A program made the position numbers and the translations under genes. The notes beneath the pieces were generated by a model. It ran no database searches and had not been told where the DNA came from. It saw only the letters and a program-made list of their open reading frames with translations. Shown piece after piece: positions 1 to 10,001 of a DNA stretch of 64,000 nucleotides (the stretch's first letter is position 1; the number at the start of each line of letters is the position of its first letter). Origin of the DNA: Chloroflexota bacterium (GTDB lineage: Bacteria; Chloroflexota; Anaerolineae; DTLA01). The stretch is taken from assembly GCA_014874485.1 (NCBI GenBank), contig JADBJK010000062.1, positions 1 to 64,000 on the forward strand. Direction: 5' to 3'.

Positions 1-120
1 GAGAGGAAAGGGGAGGGTGTGGGAGGGGTTAGGTGAGGTCAAGCAGCCCCATCGCCCTACGTCAGGCGGCGAAAGAGACTGCCCATTGCAGCAGTCTTGC
101 CCCCAAACTGAAATGCACCC

Positions 121-147
121 CCGCCCCGCGCGGGCCTTTTTCTTTTT
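121..147 (+). terminator. possible intrinsic terminator of an upstream gene
   Basis: A short GCCC/GGGC stem (123-126 with 132-135) is followed by a pyrimidine and T-rich run (137-147). The stem is only 4 bp, so this is weak. It would end a transcript from left of the window. Positions 1-120 hold no gene I can support. Confidence 0.35.
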
Positions 148-157
148 GGCAAGAACC

Positions 158-166
158 TGCTATAAT
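158..166 (+). promoter_or_regulatory. extended -10 promoter for the phosphoesterase gene
   Basis: TGCTATAAT matches the extended -10 pattern (TG-N-TATAAT). There is no good -35 box at 16-18 bases upstream, which fits an extended -10 promoter. Expected transcription start is near 173, giving a leader of about 47 bases before the ATG at 220. Confidence 0.5.
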
Positions 167-219
167 ACGCACGCCATCCGCTTGTGCCGCATCTGTCAGA
201 AACCAAACCGTCAGCGCCT

Positions 220-975
220 ATGAAATCACTCATCATTGCCGACATTCACGCCAAACCGGCGGCCCTGGAAGCCATTCTGAACGCCGAACGCACGTGGGAC
301 GAGGTGCTTTTCCTCGGCGACGCGGTAGGCGTGGGGCCTGAACCCGACGAGACCCTGTCCATGCTGGCAGAACTCAAGGGCATTTTCCTGATGGGCAACC
401 ACGACCGATACATGGTCGCGCCAAAGGAGGAGGCCAATCCCGACGACCTGTTCGTGGCGTGGCTGGACTGGACGCGGGAGCAGATTTCGGAGCGCAACCT
501 TCGGTTCCTGGCCGGGTTTGAGGAGACGCGCGCCGTGGAGCGGGATGGCGTGAGCCTGCGCCTGATGCATGGAGAGATTCCCCATGCCCTGGGCGGAAGG
601 ATATGGCCGGACAGCCCGCGGGAGGTGTGGACGATGCTGGCCGAACGGTACCCGGAGCCGGTAATCCTGTTCGGCCACTCGCACGTTCAGTTCCAACTGC
701 GGCGGGCGGGGCGGCGTTTCGTGAACCCCGGGAGCGCCGGCGAGCCGCGCCTGGGCAAGCCCGGAGCGTGCTATGCGGTGCTCCAGGGCGGGCGGCTGAC
801 GCTGAAGGCGGTCCCGTATGACGTGGAGCGCACGTGCCGGGCCATGGATCGGCTCCCGTTTCCGAAGTCGTACATAGAGACCTGGAAGCAGGCGTTCCGG
901 GCGGCGGTGCTGCCGGAACCCCATTTCGGGCACATCCGCGATTTCACGGCGCTGATGGGCAAATCCTGGCGGTGA
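220..975 (+). CDS. calcineurin-like metallophosphoesterase
   Basis: A 251-residue protein with the order of motifs of the YfcE/MJ0936 type of calcineurin-like phosphoesterases. ADIHAKPAAL sits at the N-terminus, then GDAVGVGPEPDE near residue 33, GNHDRY near residue 59, GHSH near residue 160 and NPGSAGEP just after. These Asp, Asn and His residues bind the two metals in the family. It is probably a cytosolic phosphodiesterase or phosphatase; the substrate cannot be told. I chose ATG 220 rather than the ATG at 184 because the conserved Asp-His motif follows it at the usual distance and the upstream residues are unlike the family. It stands alone behind its own promoter. Confidence 0.85.
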   Translation: MKSLIIADIHAKPAALEAILNAERTWDEVLFLGDAVGVGPEPDETLSMLAELKGIFLMGNHDRYMVAPKEEANPDDLFVAWLDWTREQISERNLRFLAGFEETRAVERDGVSLRLMHGEIPHALGGRIWPDSPREVWTMLAERYPEPVILFGHSHVQFQLRRAGRRFVNPGSAGEPRLGKPGACYAVLQGGRLTLKAVPYDVERTCRAMDRLPFPKSYIETWKQAFRAAVLPEPHFGHIRDFTALMGKSWR

Positions 976-1021
976 GCGCAGGACGAGTGTGGTTCTTCAT
1001 CACCTTGATGCCTGAAAGTAT

Positions 1022-1230
1022 GTCATTGCGAGGGCGCTCGGCGCCCGAAGCAATCTCGGCAGACTGTCATTCTGAGGCGCGGAGCGCCGAAGAATCTCGT
1101 CAACCGAGAGGCGTCGCTTACGATGACGTGAGAAGGCACGTGCGACGCACCTCGGAGGTGCGTCGCACGTGGGCCAACTGGATGACTTCGCTTCGCTCGC
1201 AATGACAACGGACAATTTTCTCTGTGGTCA
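1022..1230. repeat. palindromic intergenic repeat (family A), copy 1
   Basis: This block starts with GTCATTGCGAG and ends with the inverted CTCGCAATGAC, then TCTGTGGTCA. It contains smaller inverted modules, including a perfect palindrome built on CACGTGCGACGCACC near 1136-1167. Further copies lie near 22.1, 24.9, 34.4, 41.5, 53.1 and 59.6 kb. All are intergenic. The short reading frames inside are not genes. Confidence 0.9.
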
Positions 1231-1248
1231 AGTAGTAGGAGTGAGAAG

Positions 1249-1785
1249 ATGATCGTAGGACAGAGAGTCCGGCTGCGTGCCCTGGAAGAGAGCGACCTGG
1301 AGCGGTGCTATCGCTGGATCAACGATCCCGAAGTTACTGAGCACCTCACCGCGCGCTTTCCCATCTCCACCCACGACGAACGCAAGTGGCTTCTGCAGGC
1401 ATCCAGCGGCGACGGCGACCGGTCGTTTGCCATAGAGACGGCCGAGGGCGAACACATCGGCAACATCGGCCTGCACCGAATCCACTACCTGGACCGCAAC
1501 GCCGAACTGGGCATCCTCATCGGCGAGAAGGATCGCTGGAATCAGGGCTACGGCACCGAGGCTATCCTCACGCTCCTCAAGTTCGCATTTGAGGAGATGA
1601 ACCTGCATCGCGTATACTTGCGGGTGGATGCTGACAACCCGCGGGCCATTCGGTGTTATGAGAAGTGTGGCTTCGTGAAGGAAGGGACGCTGCGGGACGC
1701 CACGTATCGCCGTGGCCGGTACAAGGATCAGTACATCATGAGCGTGCTGGCCCATGAGTTCCGCGCAGCAGCGAGCGGACGATGA
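1249..1785 (+). CDS. GNAT family N-acetyltransferase, RimJ/RimL-like
   Basis: A 178-residue single-domain GNAT protein. The N-terminus (GQRVRLRALEESDLERCYRWIND) is typical of the RimJ/RimL branch, which acetylates protein N-termini or small molecules with acetyl-CoA. The acetyl-CoA-binding segment is visible as RWNQGYGTEAI near residue 100, followed by LRVDADNPRAIRCYEKCGFVKEG near the C-terminus. The product is probably cytosolic and the substrate is unknown. The gene ends 13 bases before the PRPP synthetase start and the two may be cotranscribed. Confidence 0.85.
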   Translation: MIVGQRVRLRALEESDLERCYRWINDPEVTEHLTARFPISTHDERKWLLQASSGDGDRSFAIETAEGEHIGNIGLHRIHYLDRNAELGILIGEKDRWNQGYGTEAILTLLKFAFEEMNLHRVYLRVDADNPRAIRCYEKCGFVKEGTLRDATYRRGRYKDQYIMSVLAHEFRAAASGR

Positions 1786-1798
1786 GGAGGGGTGAGCC

Positions 1799-2800
1799 AT
1801 GTCCATGCTTCCTGGGACACCGTGCGCCGAGGAACCCATGTACCACGAAGAACCTATGTATGGGACGATGCGCCTGTTCAGCGGGCGGGCCAACATGCCC
1901 CTGGCCCAGCGCATCTCGGAGTACCTGAAAGTCCCCCTGGACGAGGCGGAGATTTTTGAGTTCCCCAACGAGAACATCTTCGTGCGCCTCAAGAAGAGCG
2001 TCCGTGCCCAGGACGTGTTCCTCATCCAGCCGACATGTTCGCCGGTGAACCGCAGCATCATGGAACTGCTCATCATGATAGACACGCTGAAGCGGGCCTC
2101 GGCCGGGCGCATCACCGCCGTCATCCCCTACTACGGCTACGGGCGCACCGACAAGAAGGACCAGCCCCGCGTTCCCATCACCGCGCGCCTCATCGCCGAC
2201 ATGATCACCGTGGCCGGGGCCAACCGCGTGCTGACCGTGGACCTGCACGCCGGTCAGATTCAGGGGTTCTTCAGCATCCCCGTGGACGAGATGACGGCCA
2301 TGCCCCTGCTGGTGCGGTACTTCCGGGAGAAAGGCATCGCGAATCCGGTCATCGTGGCGCCGGACGTCGGGGCGACCAAGCGGGCGCGCAACTTCGCCCA
2401 GGCGCTGGATGCGCCGCTGGCCGTCATTGAAAAGCGGCGCGTGGAGAACAGGCCAACCGCGCGGGTGCTGAACCTCATCGGGCGGGTGCGCGGCAAGAAC
2501 GCCATCATCGTGGACGATGAGATTGACACAGGCGGGTCGCTGGCCGGGGCCTTTGAGATTCTGCGCAAGCGCGGAGCGCAGGAGATTTACGCATGCGCGA
2601 CCCACGGCGTTTTCTCGCCGCCGGCGGTGGAACGGCTCTCGGCGCTGGGCTTCGCCGAGATCGTGGTTACCGACACGGTCCTCATCCCGCCGGAGAAGCA
2701 AATGCCGCACCTGAAGGTGCTGTCGGTCGCGCCGTTGTTGGGCGAGGTCATCCGCCGCATCCACACGGGCGAATCCGTCGGCGCCATGGCGCTGGCCTGA
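1799..2800 (+). CDS. prs: ribose-phosphate pyrophosphokinase (PRPP synthetase)
   Basis: A 333-residue protein that makes phosphoribosyl pyrophosphate from ribose 5-phosphate and ATP, for nucleotide, histidine and tryptophan synthesis. The N-terminal half has FSGRANMPLAQRI and the segment SCSPVNRSIMELL-like QPTCSPVNRSIMELL. The metal-binding VDLHAGQIQGFF lies near residue 143. The PRPP loop is VDDEIDTGGSLAGA near residue 238. Length is about 15 residues above the usual 315-320, mostly at the N-terminus. A GAGGAGGGG Shine-Dalgarno stretch precedes ATG 1799; later Mets (codon 14 or 20) are possible alternatives. The family identity is clear. Confidence 0.93.
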   Translation: MSMLPGTPCAEEPMYHEEPMYGTMRLFSGRANMPLAQRISEYLKVPLDEAEIFEFPNENIFVRLKKSVRAQDVFLIQPTCSPVNRSIMELLIMIDTLKRASAGRITAVIPYYGYGRTDKKDQPRVPITARLIADMITVAGANRVLTVDLHAGQIQGFFSIPVDEMTAMPLLVRYFREKGIANPVIVAPDVGATKRARNFAQALDAPLAVIEKRRVENRPTARVLNLIGRVRGKNAIIVDDEIDTGGSLAGAFEILRKRGAQEIYACATHGVFSPPAVERLSALGFAEIVVTDTVLIPPEKQMPHLKVLSVAPLLGEVIRRIHTGESVGAMALA

Positions 2801-2850
2801 GGTCGCGCCCCGTCGGCCCTGTCGCACTGGCCCTGGCTGCCGCTAGGCAC

Positions 2851-2879
2851 TGGACACGGACGGGGTTTCTGGATATAAT
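2851..2879 (+). promoter_or_regulatory. sigma-70-type promoter for the lipoprotein gene
   Basis: TGGACA (2851-2856) and TATAAT (2874-2879) are separated by exactly 17 bases. Transcription would start near 2886, about 136 bases before the ATG at 3022. Confidence 0.65.
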
Positions 2880-3021
2880 GATGTGTGGGCGCGCCTCGTG
2901 CGCCCTGGGCACCCGTCGCACAGCGGTACGCATGGCACCGTAGCCGCAACGCAACGATAGCGACGCTGTTGTTAGGGAACACATATCCTTCACTGACATT
3001 GTTTTGGGGGAGGAGGAGAGT

Positions 3022-4089
3022 ATGAAACTGCGCCGCTTCGTCTACGTCCTGCTTGTATTGGTCCTTGCCCTCAGCGCCTGCGGGGGCGGCGGAGGGGGCT
3101 CCAAGTTCACCAAGGCTGCCGAATCCGCCCTGGCGAAGTGGGAAGCGACCGGCATCACCAACTACCGCATCACCGTGCTGGACGAAGACCCCACCAGCAA
3201 GTCCCGCGCCACGGTCCTGGTTCGCGATGGTGAGGTGCTGGACGCCACCTGGGTTCGCAACGTTGACGACCCGAACGCCGCACCCGAACCGCTGGACGCC
3301 ACGTCGGCCAAGACCTACACCGTCCCCGGCCTGATTGAGTGGGTGCAGGAGCCGGGGGTCAAAGAGGCCAAGTTTGATGAGGAGAAGGGCTATCCCACCT
3401 ACATCAAGCGCCACATCACGACCGTAGAGCCGGCGGTAGATCGGGTCATCCAGGTGCTGGCGTTCAAAGAACTGCCCAAGAGCGAGACGGCTCGCGCGAT
3501 GCCGCCTGCGCCGAATGCGGCCCAGGCGAGCGAACTGCGCTCATATATTACGCACGCCATCATCAAAGAACACCCGCAACTGGGCCTGCCGCAATTTCTC
3601 TCGTGGCAGGCGGTGCCGGGCACTCGCGGGTACACGCGCTACGACACGCCCAACCCACCGGTAACCATCATCCTCTGGTGGGCGGAGCCGCAGGAAGGGT
3701 ATCCGGTTAGCCTGTGGGCCTATCCGCAGGGAAAGCGCGTCCTGTGGGATGCCGTCGTGTTCCTGTCTGGCGAGGTGCGGGAGGTTGGCTACGTGGAGTG
3801 GAAAGAGGGCGAACCCCCGCTCGGATCGCCCGAAGAGGCCCGCGACCTGGCCATCGGTTACCTGCAGAAGACCTACGCCGACAAGATTCCAGCGAGCCTG
3901 ACCTGGAAGGAAGGGGCCAAGCCCGAGGCCGCGCCCGGCTCGGACGCACGGCTGTACGAGTCGGGAGACTGGCACGCGGAGGTCAACTGGGTACTGGGCC
4001 CGATTCCGGTGTTTGACGTGAGCGTGGTGGGACCGGTCGGGTCGTGGTTCGTTACGGTGCACCCGACGGGCGCGGTGTACGAGCGCTGA
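3022..4089 (+). CDS. putative lipoprotein of unknown function
   Basis: A 355-residue protein with a lipoprotein signal: MKLRR, a hydrophobic stretch and the lipobox LSAC followed by a Gly-rich spacer. It should be lipid-anchored on the outside of the membrane. The rest is acidic and soluble with no motif I recognise. ATG 3022 follows AGGAGGAGAG and is preferred over an upstream TTG at 3004. The stop codon overlaps the next start by one base (TGATG), so it is translationally linked to the acetyltransferase. A second lipoprotein of similar style lies at 26826-28172, but I see no clear sequence relationship. Confidence 0.8.
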   Translation: MKLRRFVYVLLVLVLALSACGGGGGGSKFTKAAESALAKWEATGITNYRITVLDEDPTSKSRATVLVRDGEVLDATWVRNVDDPNAAPEPLDATSAKTYTVPGLIEWVQEPGVKEAKFDEEKGYPTYIKRHITTVEPAVDRVIQVLAFKELPKSETARAMPPAPNAAQASELRSYITHAIIKEHPQLGLPQFLSWQAVPGTRGYTRYDTPNPPVTIILWWAEPQEGYPVSLWAYPQGKRVLWDAVVFLSGEVREVGYVEWKEGEPPLGSPEEARDLAIGYLQKTYADKIPASLTWKEGAKPEAAPGSDARLYESGDWHAEVNWVLGPIPVFDVSVVGPVGSWFVTVHPTGAVYER

Positions 4090-4544
4090 TGCAGGCGATT
4101 GGCACGGCCACCGGTTTTGCCATACGCGCCGCAGGCGAGGGCGATGCAGAGCGCATCGCGACGCTGTCGGAACAACTGGGCTACCCGACGGATGCGGAGG
4201 CCATGCTGAAGCGGCTGCGCGCCATCGGCCGGCGGCCCGACCATGGGGTGTTCGTGGCCGAGGCCGAGGGGAATGTCGTGGGCTGGGTGCACGTGTACGC
4301 GGTCGCCGCGCTGGAATCCCCCGCCCACGCCGAAATCGGCGGCCTGGTGGTGGACGAAGCGCACCGCGGACGCGGCATCGGACGCGCGCTCATGGAGCGG
4401 GCGGAGGCTTGGGCGCGGGACATGGGGCTGGGCGCCGTGCGCCTGCGCTCCAACGTCATCCGCGCTGAGGCCCATGCCTTCTACGAGCGCATCGGGTACG
4501 CGCAGGTGAAGACGCAGAAGGTGTTCGCGAAGGCGCTGACTTGA
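4089..4544 (+). CDS. GNAT family N-acetyltransferase
   Basis: A 151-residue GNAT acetyltransferase. The acetyl-CoA loop is VVDEAHRGRGIGRALMERAEAWARDMG near residues 90-115, with the C-terminal AHAFYERIGYAQVKTQKVF segment typical of the fold. The N-terminal FAIRAAGEGDAERIATLSEQLGYP resembles small-molecule acetyltransferases. The start at 4089 overlaps the lipoprotein stop (TGATG), which argues for this start over the in-frame GTG at 4044. The substrate is unknown. Confidence 0.85.
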   Translation: MQAIGTATGFAIRAAGEGDAERIATLSEQLGYPTDAEAMLKRLRAIGRRPDHGVFVAEAEGNVVGWVHVYAVAALESPAHAEIGGLVVDEAHRGRGIGRALMERAEAWARDMGLGAVRLRSNVIRAEAHAFYERIGYAQVKTQKVFAKALT

Positions 4545-4643
4545 GGCGTCGTTTTGCGCTCATCGCGCTTCCGGTTGTCTGCACGGGAACGGGTCTGCGC
4601 ACCGGCGCTTGGGGGCGAGCGGTAGAACGCGGAGGTGGAATTG

Positions 4644-5840
4644 ATGAAAGGTGACAGCCCATTCAGGCCGGGAAGTCCGGTACCGGTTGAATTGTTTGTT
4701 GGCCGTCAAGAGCAGATAGAAGAAATCCTCAGGTATGTCAGAGCAACGACGTCGGGAAAGCAAGAGAACGTGTTCCTGACAGGCGAACGAGGGATAGGCA
4801 AGAGTTCGCTGGCCGCGTACCTGCGACAGTTGGTTGCGAGCAGGGAGAACGTGTTGGGTGTCCACGTCTTCCTCGGACATGTAGAAACCTTGGACGAATT
4901 CGTGCGATGTATATTTGAGGCGATCCTCAAGGAAGCCAAGGCCCACAGGTGGTACGAGCGGGTTTCCGGCTTCTTTGGGAAGTATGTAACACAGATAGAC
5001 TTGTTCGGCATTTCGGTCCGCTTTGATCCTCCCAAAGAGGACCTCACAGAACTCGTGCGCAGTTTTCCTGAAGCGCTGTGGAATGTCAGCGAGAAGATTC
5101 GCGACGAAAGAAAGGGCATCTTCATTGTCCTGGACGACATAAACGGCTTGGCGAGAAGGCCCGATTTTGCGAACTGGTACAAGAGTTTTGTAGACTATGC
5201 GGCCACGCACTACAAGAGTTACCCAGTCCTGGTAATGCCCACAGGTATTCCCGCCATCCGAGATGCGCTGAGCAGTCATCAACCCTCTCTCATGCGGGTT
5301 TTTAGGGTGGTTGACATTGCCAAACTGTCCGACGCGGAGGTACGCGACTTCTTCCAGAGGGCTTTTGAGAAGGTCAACATGACCGTTGAACCCGACGCCT
5401 TGGCCTCTTTGGTACGATATTCCAGCGGCCTCCCCATCTTCATGCATGAAATAGGCGATGCGGTGTTCTGGGTTACCAAGGACAACACAGTAACCCCCGA
5501 GGATGCCGCAATGGGTATTATCAACGCGGCGGAGAGTATCGGAAGAAAGTACCTTGACCCCAGGGTCTACAGAGCGATCAGGAGCACTAGGTACATCTCC
5601 ATTCTTCGCAAACTCGGAGAACAGCAGCCCATTCGCCGCGACTTCACGAAAAGGGATTTGGAAGCAGCGCTTACATCCGATGAGAAAAAGGTTCTTCACA
5701 ACTTCCTGCAGAAGATGCGGGCATTGCAGGTAATAGAGCAGGATCCAGAAGCGGGCCGCGGTTCCTACAGGTTCACGAATGAGATGTACCCTGTGTACAT
5801 ATACATGGAGAGCATGCGCTCCAGAGGGAGAAAGCGATAG
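4644..5840 (+). CDS. AAA/STAND-type ATPase of unknown role
   Basis: A 398-residue ATP-binding protein. The Walker A motif GERGIGKSS is near residue 47 and a Walker B-like FIVLDDING is near residue 160, followed by the sensor-like VLVMPTGIP segment. The C-terminal third looks like a winged-helix region. The layout resembles Orc1/ORC-like or STAND ATPases found in defence or mobile contexts, but there is no partner domain. Base composition is clearly less GC-rich than the neighbours and codon use is mixed, which suggests transfer. ATG 4644 is chosen because GGAGG (4631-4635) is 8 bases upstream. It is not part of the metabolic operon in function; its target is unknown. Confidence 0.75.
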   Translation: MKGDSPFRPGSPVPVELFVGRQEQIEEILRYVRATTSGKQENVFLTGERGIGKSSLAAYLRQLVASRENVLGVHVFLGHVETLDEFVRCIFEAILKEAKAHRWYERVSGFFGKYVTQIDLFGISVRFDPPKEDLTELVRSFPEALWNVSEKIRDERKGIFIVLDDINGLARRPDFANWYKSFVDYAATHYKSYPVLVMPTGIPAIRDALSSHQPSLMRVFRVVDIAKLSDAEVRDFFQRAFEKVNMTVEPDALASLVRYSSGLPIFMHEIGDAVFWVTKDNTVTPEDAAMGIINAAESIGRKYLDPRVYRAIRSTRYISILRKLGEQQPIRRDFTKRDLEAALTSDEKKVLHNFLQKMRALQVIEQDPEAGRGSYRFTNEMYPVYIYMESMRSRGRKR

Positions 5841-5890
5841 GCTGAATTGTTGCGGCTTCCCAAACTCACACCAAAGGAGGTGAACGACCA

Positions 5891-6742
5891 ATGGCGATCA
5901 CAGAGGTAGCCGTAATCGGCGCAGGGACCATGGGGAACGGCATCGCCCAAACCTTCGCCCAGGCGGGATACTCGGTAACCCTTGTGGAGATTGACGAAGG
6001 GCAGTTGAAGCGGGGCATGGCGGCGATTGAAAAGTCGCTCGCCAAATTCGTGGAGAAGGGGAAACTGACCCCCGAAGACCGCGACGCTGCCCTTTCGCGT
6101 ATCCGGCCCACGTTGAAGGTGGAAGACGCCGCCACCGCCCACTTCGTCGTGGAGGCGGTGGTGGAGAACGTGGACGTGAAGCGGAAGGTCTTCGCCCAGT
6201 TGGACGGCCTGTGCGCGCCCGAGGTCATCCTGGCGACCAACACCTCGTCCATCTCCATCACCGAAATCGCCGCCGCCACCAAGCGGCCCGACAAGGTCAT
6301 CGGGATGCACTTCATGAACCCGGTGCCGCTGATGCAGTTGGTGGAGATCATCCGCGGCCTCGCCACGTCGGACGAGACCTACGCCATCACCGAGGAGTTG
6401 GCCCGGAACCTGGGCAAGACGCCCGTGGAGGTCAACGACTATCCCGGCTTCGTCTCCAACCGCGTGCTGATGCCCATGATCAACGAGGCCATCTACTGCG
6501 TCATGGAGGGCGTGGCCAAGCCCGAGGCCATTGACACGGTGATGCGCCTGGGGATGAACCACCCCATGGGGCCGCTGGCGCTGGCGGACCTCATCGGCCT
6601 GGACATCTGCCTGAACATCATGGAGGTGCTGTACAAGGGGCTGGGCGACTCCAAGTACCGGCCGTGCCCGTTGCTGCGCAAGATGGTGGCCGCCGGGCAC
6701 CTGGGCCGCAAGACGGGCAAGGGGTTTTACAACTACTCATAG
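5891..6742 (+). CDS. hbd: 3-hydroxyacyl-CoA (3-hydroxybutyryl-CoA) dehydrogenase
   Basis: A 283-residue NAD(P)-dependent dehydrogenase of short-chain 3-hydroxyacyl-CoA. The Rossmann motif [18 protein letters not shown] is at residue 8. The catalytic His lies in [17 protein letters not shown] near residue 138, and the C-terminal domain has [18 protein letters not shown]. Its length matches the single-function Hbd family. AAAGGAGGTGAACG gives a strong ribosome-binding site. It leads the acyl-CoA/propionate block and has a paralogue at 23935-24789. It could act in beta-oxidation or in butyryl-CoA metabolism; direction cannot be told. Confidence 0.93.
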   Translation: MAITEVAVIGAGTMGNGIAQTFAQAGYSVTLVEIDEGQLKRGMAAIEKSLAKFVEKGKLTPEDRDAALSRIRPTLKVEDAATAHFVVEAVVENVDVKRKVFAQLDGLCAPEVILATNTSSISITEIAAATKRPDKVIGMHFMNPVPLMQLVEIIRGLATSDETYAITEELARNLGKTPVEVNDYPGFVSNRVLMPMINEAIYCVMEGVAKPEAIDTVMRLGMNHPMGPLALADLIGLDICLNIMEVLYKGLGDSKYRPCPLLRKMVAAGHLGRKTGKGFYNYS

Positions 6743-6843
6743 CCATCAGCATTCAGCCTTCAGCCTTCAGCGCAGATGTCGGGCCGCTGTTCGCTCACCG
6801 CTGACCGCTGATTGCTGACTGCTGACCGCTGATGGCTAATCGC
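6743..6843. repeat. short-word repeat array (family B)
   Basis: Degenerate 7-10 base words such as TGATTGCTGA, TGACCGCTGA and the inverted CAGCATTCAGC fill the gap between two genes. The same array type sits before several starts between 14.7 and 16.5 kb. The inverted words can fold on themselves. Confidence 0.8.
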
Positions 6844-6868
6844 TCAAAACACACAAAGGAGGCAAACC

Positions 6869-8011
6869 ATGGACCTGAAACTCACCGAAGAGCAGGAAAT
6901 GATCCGCAAGATGGCGCGGGAGTTTGCCGAGAAAGAGGTGGCGCCCATCGCCGCCGAAATGGACGAGAAAGGCGAAGTCCCCTTTGCCAACATCCGCAAG
7001 ATGGCGGAACTGGGCTTCCTGGGGCTGACCACGCCGGAGGAATACGGCGGGGCGGGCATGGACACGGTCTCCTACTGCATCGCCATAGAGGAAATCTCCA
7101 AGGCGTGCGCGGCCACGGCCATCGTCATGGCCGTGCAGAACTCGCTGGTCAACTACATCCTGCTGAAGTTCGGCACCGACGAGCAGAAGGACAAGTACCT
7201 GCGCCCGCTGGCTGCGGGAGACAAGATCGGCGCCTTCGCCCTGACCGAGCCGGGAGCGGGCACCGACGCCGCCGCCCAGCAGACGACCGCCGTCCTGCAG
7301 GGCGATCACTACGTCATCAACGGCACCAAGCATTTCATCACCAACGGCGGGTTCGCGGACATCGTGCTGCTGTTCGCCATGACCGACAAGAGCAAGGGGC
7401 ATCGTGGCATCTCCTGCTTCATCGTGGAGAAGGGCACGCCCGGCTTCAGCACGGGCAAGCACGAGCACAAGATGGGCATCCGCGCGTCGGACACGTGCGA
7501 GTTGATCTTTGAGGACTGCAAGGTTCCCGTCGCGAACCGCCTGGGACAGGAGGGCGAGGGGTTCAAGATCGCCATGATGGCGCTGGACGCGGGGCGCATC
7601 GGCGTGGGGGCGCAGGCGGTGGGCATCGCCCAGGCCGCGCTGGACAAGGCCATCGCCCACGCCAAGACCCGCGTGCAGTTCGGCCAGCCCATCGGCCAGT
7701 TCCAGGCCATCCAGTTCATGCTGGCCGACATGGCCACGCAGATTGAGGCCGCGCGGCTCCTGGTGTACAACGCGGCGCTGAAAAAGGACGCGGGCGAGCG
7801 GTTCTCCAAAGAGGCGTCCATGGCCAAACTGTTCGCGTCGGAGGTGGCCGGGTTCGTAACCACCAAGGCCGTGCAGATTCACGGCGGCTACGGCTACATG
7901 AAGGAGTACCCCGTGGAGCGGTACTTCCGCGACGCCAAGATCACCGAAATCTACGAGGGCACCAGCGAAGTGCAGCGGATGGTCATCGCCAGCAACCTGC
8001 TGAAGGAATGA
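6869..8011 (+). CDS. acyl-CoA dehydrogenase
   Basis: A 380-residue FAD enzyme that introduces a trans-2,3 double bond in short-chain acyl-CoA and passes electrons to ETF. The signature stretch is AFALTEPGAGTDAAAQQTTA near residue 120. The catalytic Glu lies in ITEIYEGTSEVQR near the C-terminus (about residue 362). FAD-binding Arg and Gln segments such as TRVQFGQPIGQFQAIQFMLAD are present. It lies between Hbd and the carboxyltransferase, so a butyryl-CoA or similar short-chain role is likely. AAAGGAGG precedes ATG 6869. Confidence 0.93.
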   Translation: MDLKLTEEQEMIRKMAREFAEKEVAPIAAEMDEKGEVPFANIRKMAELGFLGLTTPEEYGGAGMDTVSYCIAIEEISKACAATAIVMAVQNSLVNYILLKFGTDEQKDKYLRPLAAGDKIGAFALTEPGAGTDAAAQQTTAVLQGDHYVINGTKHFITNGGFADIVLLFAMTDKSKGHRGISCFIVEKGTPGFSTGKHEHKMGIRASDTCELIFEDCKVPVANRLGQEGEGFKIAMMALDAGRIGVGAQAVGIAQAALDKAIAHAKTRVQFGQPIGQFQAIQFMLADMATQIEAARLLVYNAALKKDAGERFSKEASMAKLFASEVAGFVTTKAVQIHGGYGYMKEYPVERYFRDAKITEIYEGTSEVQRMVIASNLLKE

Positions 8012-8021
8012 CGCAGCGCAA

Positions 8022-8057
8022 CGCCCGGCCGACCCTGAACGTGGGTCGCGCCGGGCG
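8022..8057 (+). other. strong intergenic hairpin
   Basis: CGCCCGGC (8022-8029) plus CGACCC (8030-8035) pair with GGGTCG (8043-8048) and GCCGGGCG (8050-8057), with one bulged C and a 7-base loop. There is no T run, so it is more likely an mRNA-stability element or partial attenuator than a terminator. Confidence 0.6.
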
Positions 8058-8098
8058 AACTGTTCCTGCGTGGCGCGAATACGCTTTGGAGGGAGACC

Positions 8099-9649
<1,551 letters not shown>

Positions 9650-9670
9650 GGTGTGGGGCAAGGAGGCAAC

Positions 9671-9991
9671 ATGCCGGAGCGGAAGAGAAGTATCGCAGAA
9701 GCGGCGGCGGAACTGGCTCAGCCGTTCACCCACGCTGTGCTGGGACGGGTGGACGACTACTGCGCCTACCTGAGCCGCTTTGAGGGAGCGTATCGGTTCC
9801 ACGAGCACGCCAAAGACGAGCTGTACCTGGTGATTGAGGGCGAGATTTGGATTGACTATGCCGACGGGCCCAGCGTGCTGGTGCGGCAAGGCGAGGCCAT
9901 CGTGGTCAAGGCAGGCGAACGCCACCGCTCGCGGGCCGACAAGTCGGCGTTGGTGGTCATGTTCAAGGCGGCCCAACTGTTCGCGGAATAG
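9671..9991 (+). CDS. small cupin-domain protein
   Basis: A 106-residue single-domain cupin. The metal-binding pattern is YRFHEHAKDELYLVIEGE at residues 40-57 and VKAGERHRSRAD near residue 83. Proteins like this are usually metal-binding enzymes or sensors with small substrates. AGGAGGCAAC lies directly before ATG 9671. It is 21 bases after the carboxyltransferase gene and 10 bases before the 5S-type subunit gene, so it is almost surely cotranscribed with them. A role specific to the carboxyl-transfer complex is inference from position only. Confidence 0.82.
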   Translation: MPERKRSIAEAAAELAQPFTHAVLGRVDDYCAYLSRFEGAYRFHEHAKDELYLVIEGEIWIDYADGPSVLVRQGEAIVVKAGERHRSRADKSALVVMFKAAQLFAE

Positions 9992-10001
9992 GAGACAATT
10001 C

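Noticed and set aside
1022-1230. Short proteins of the type MSLRAKRSNPVGPRATHLRGAS repeated in several gaps
   Set aside because: They are translations of the family A repeat, occur at every copy and lack ribosome-binding sites. I quote only the first 22-residue type as split words: MSLRAKRSNP and ATHLRGAS.
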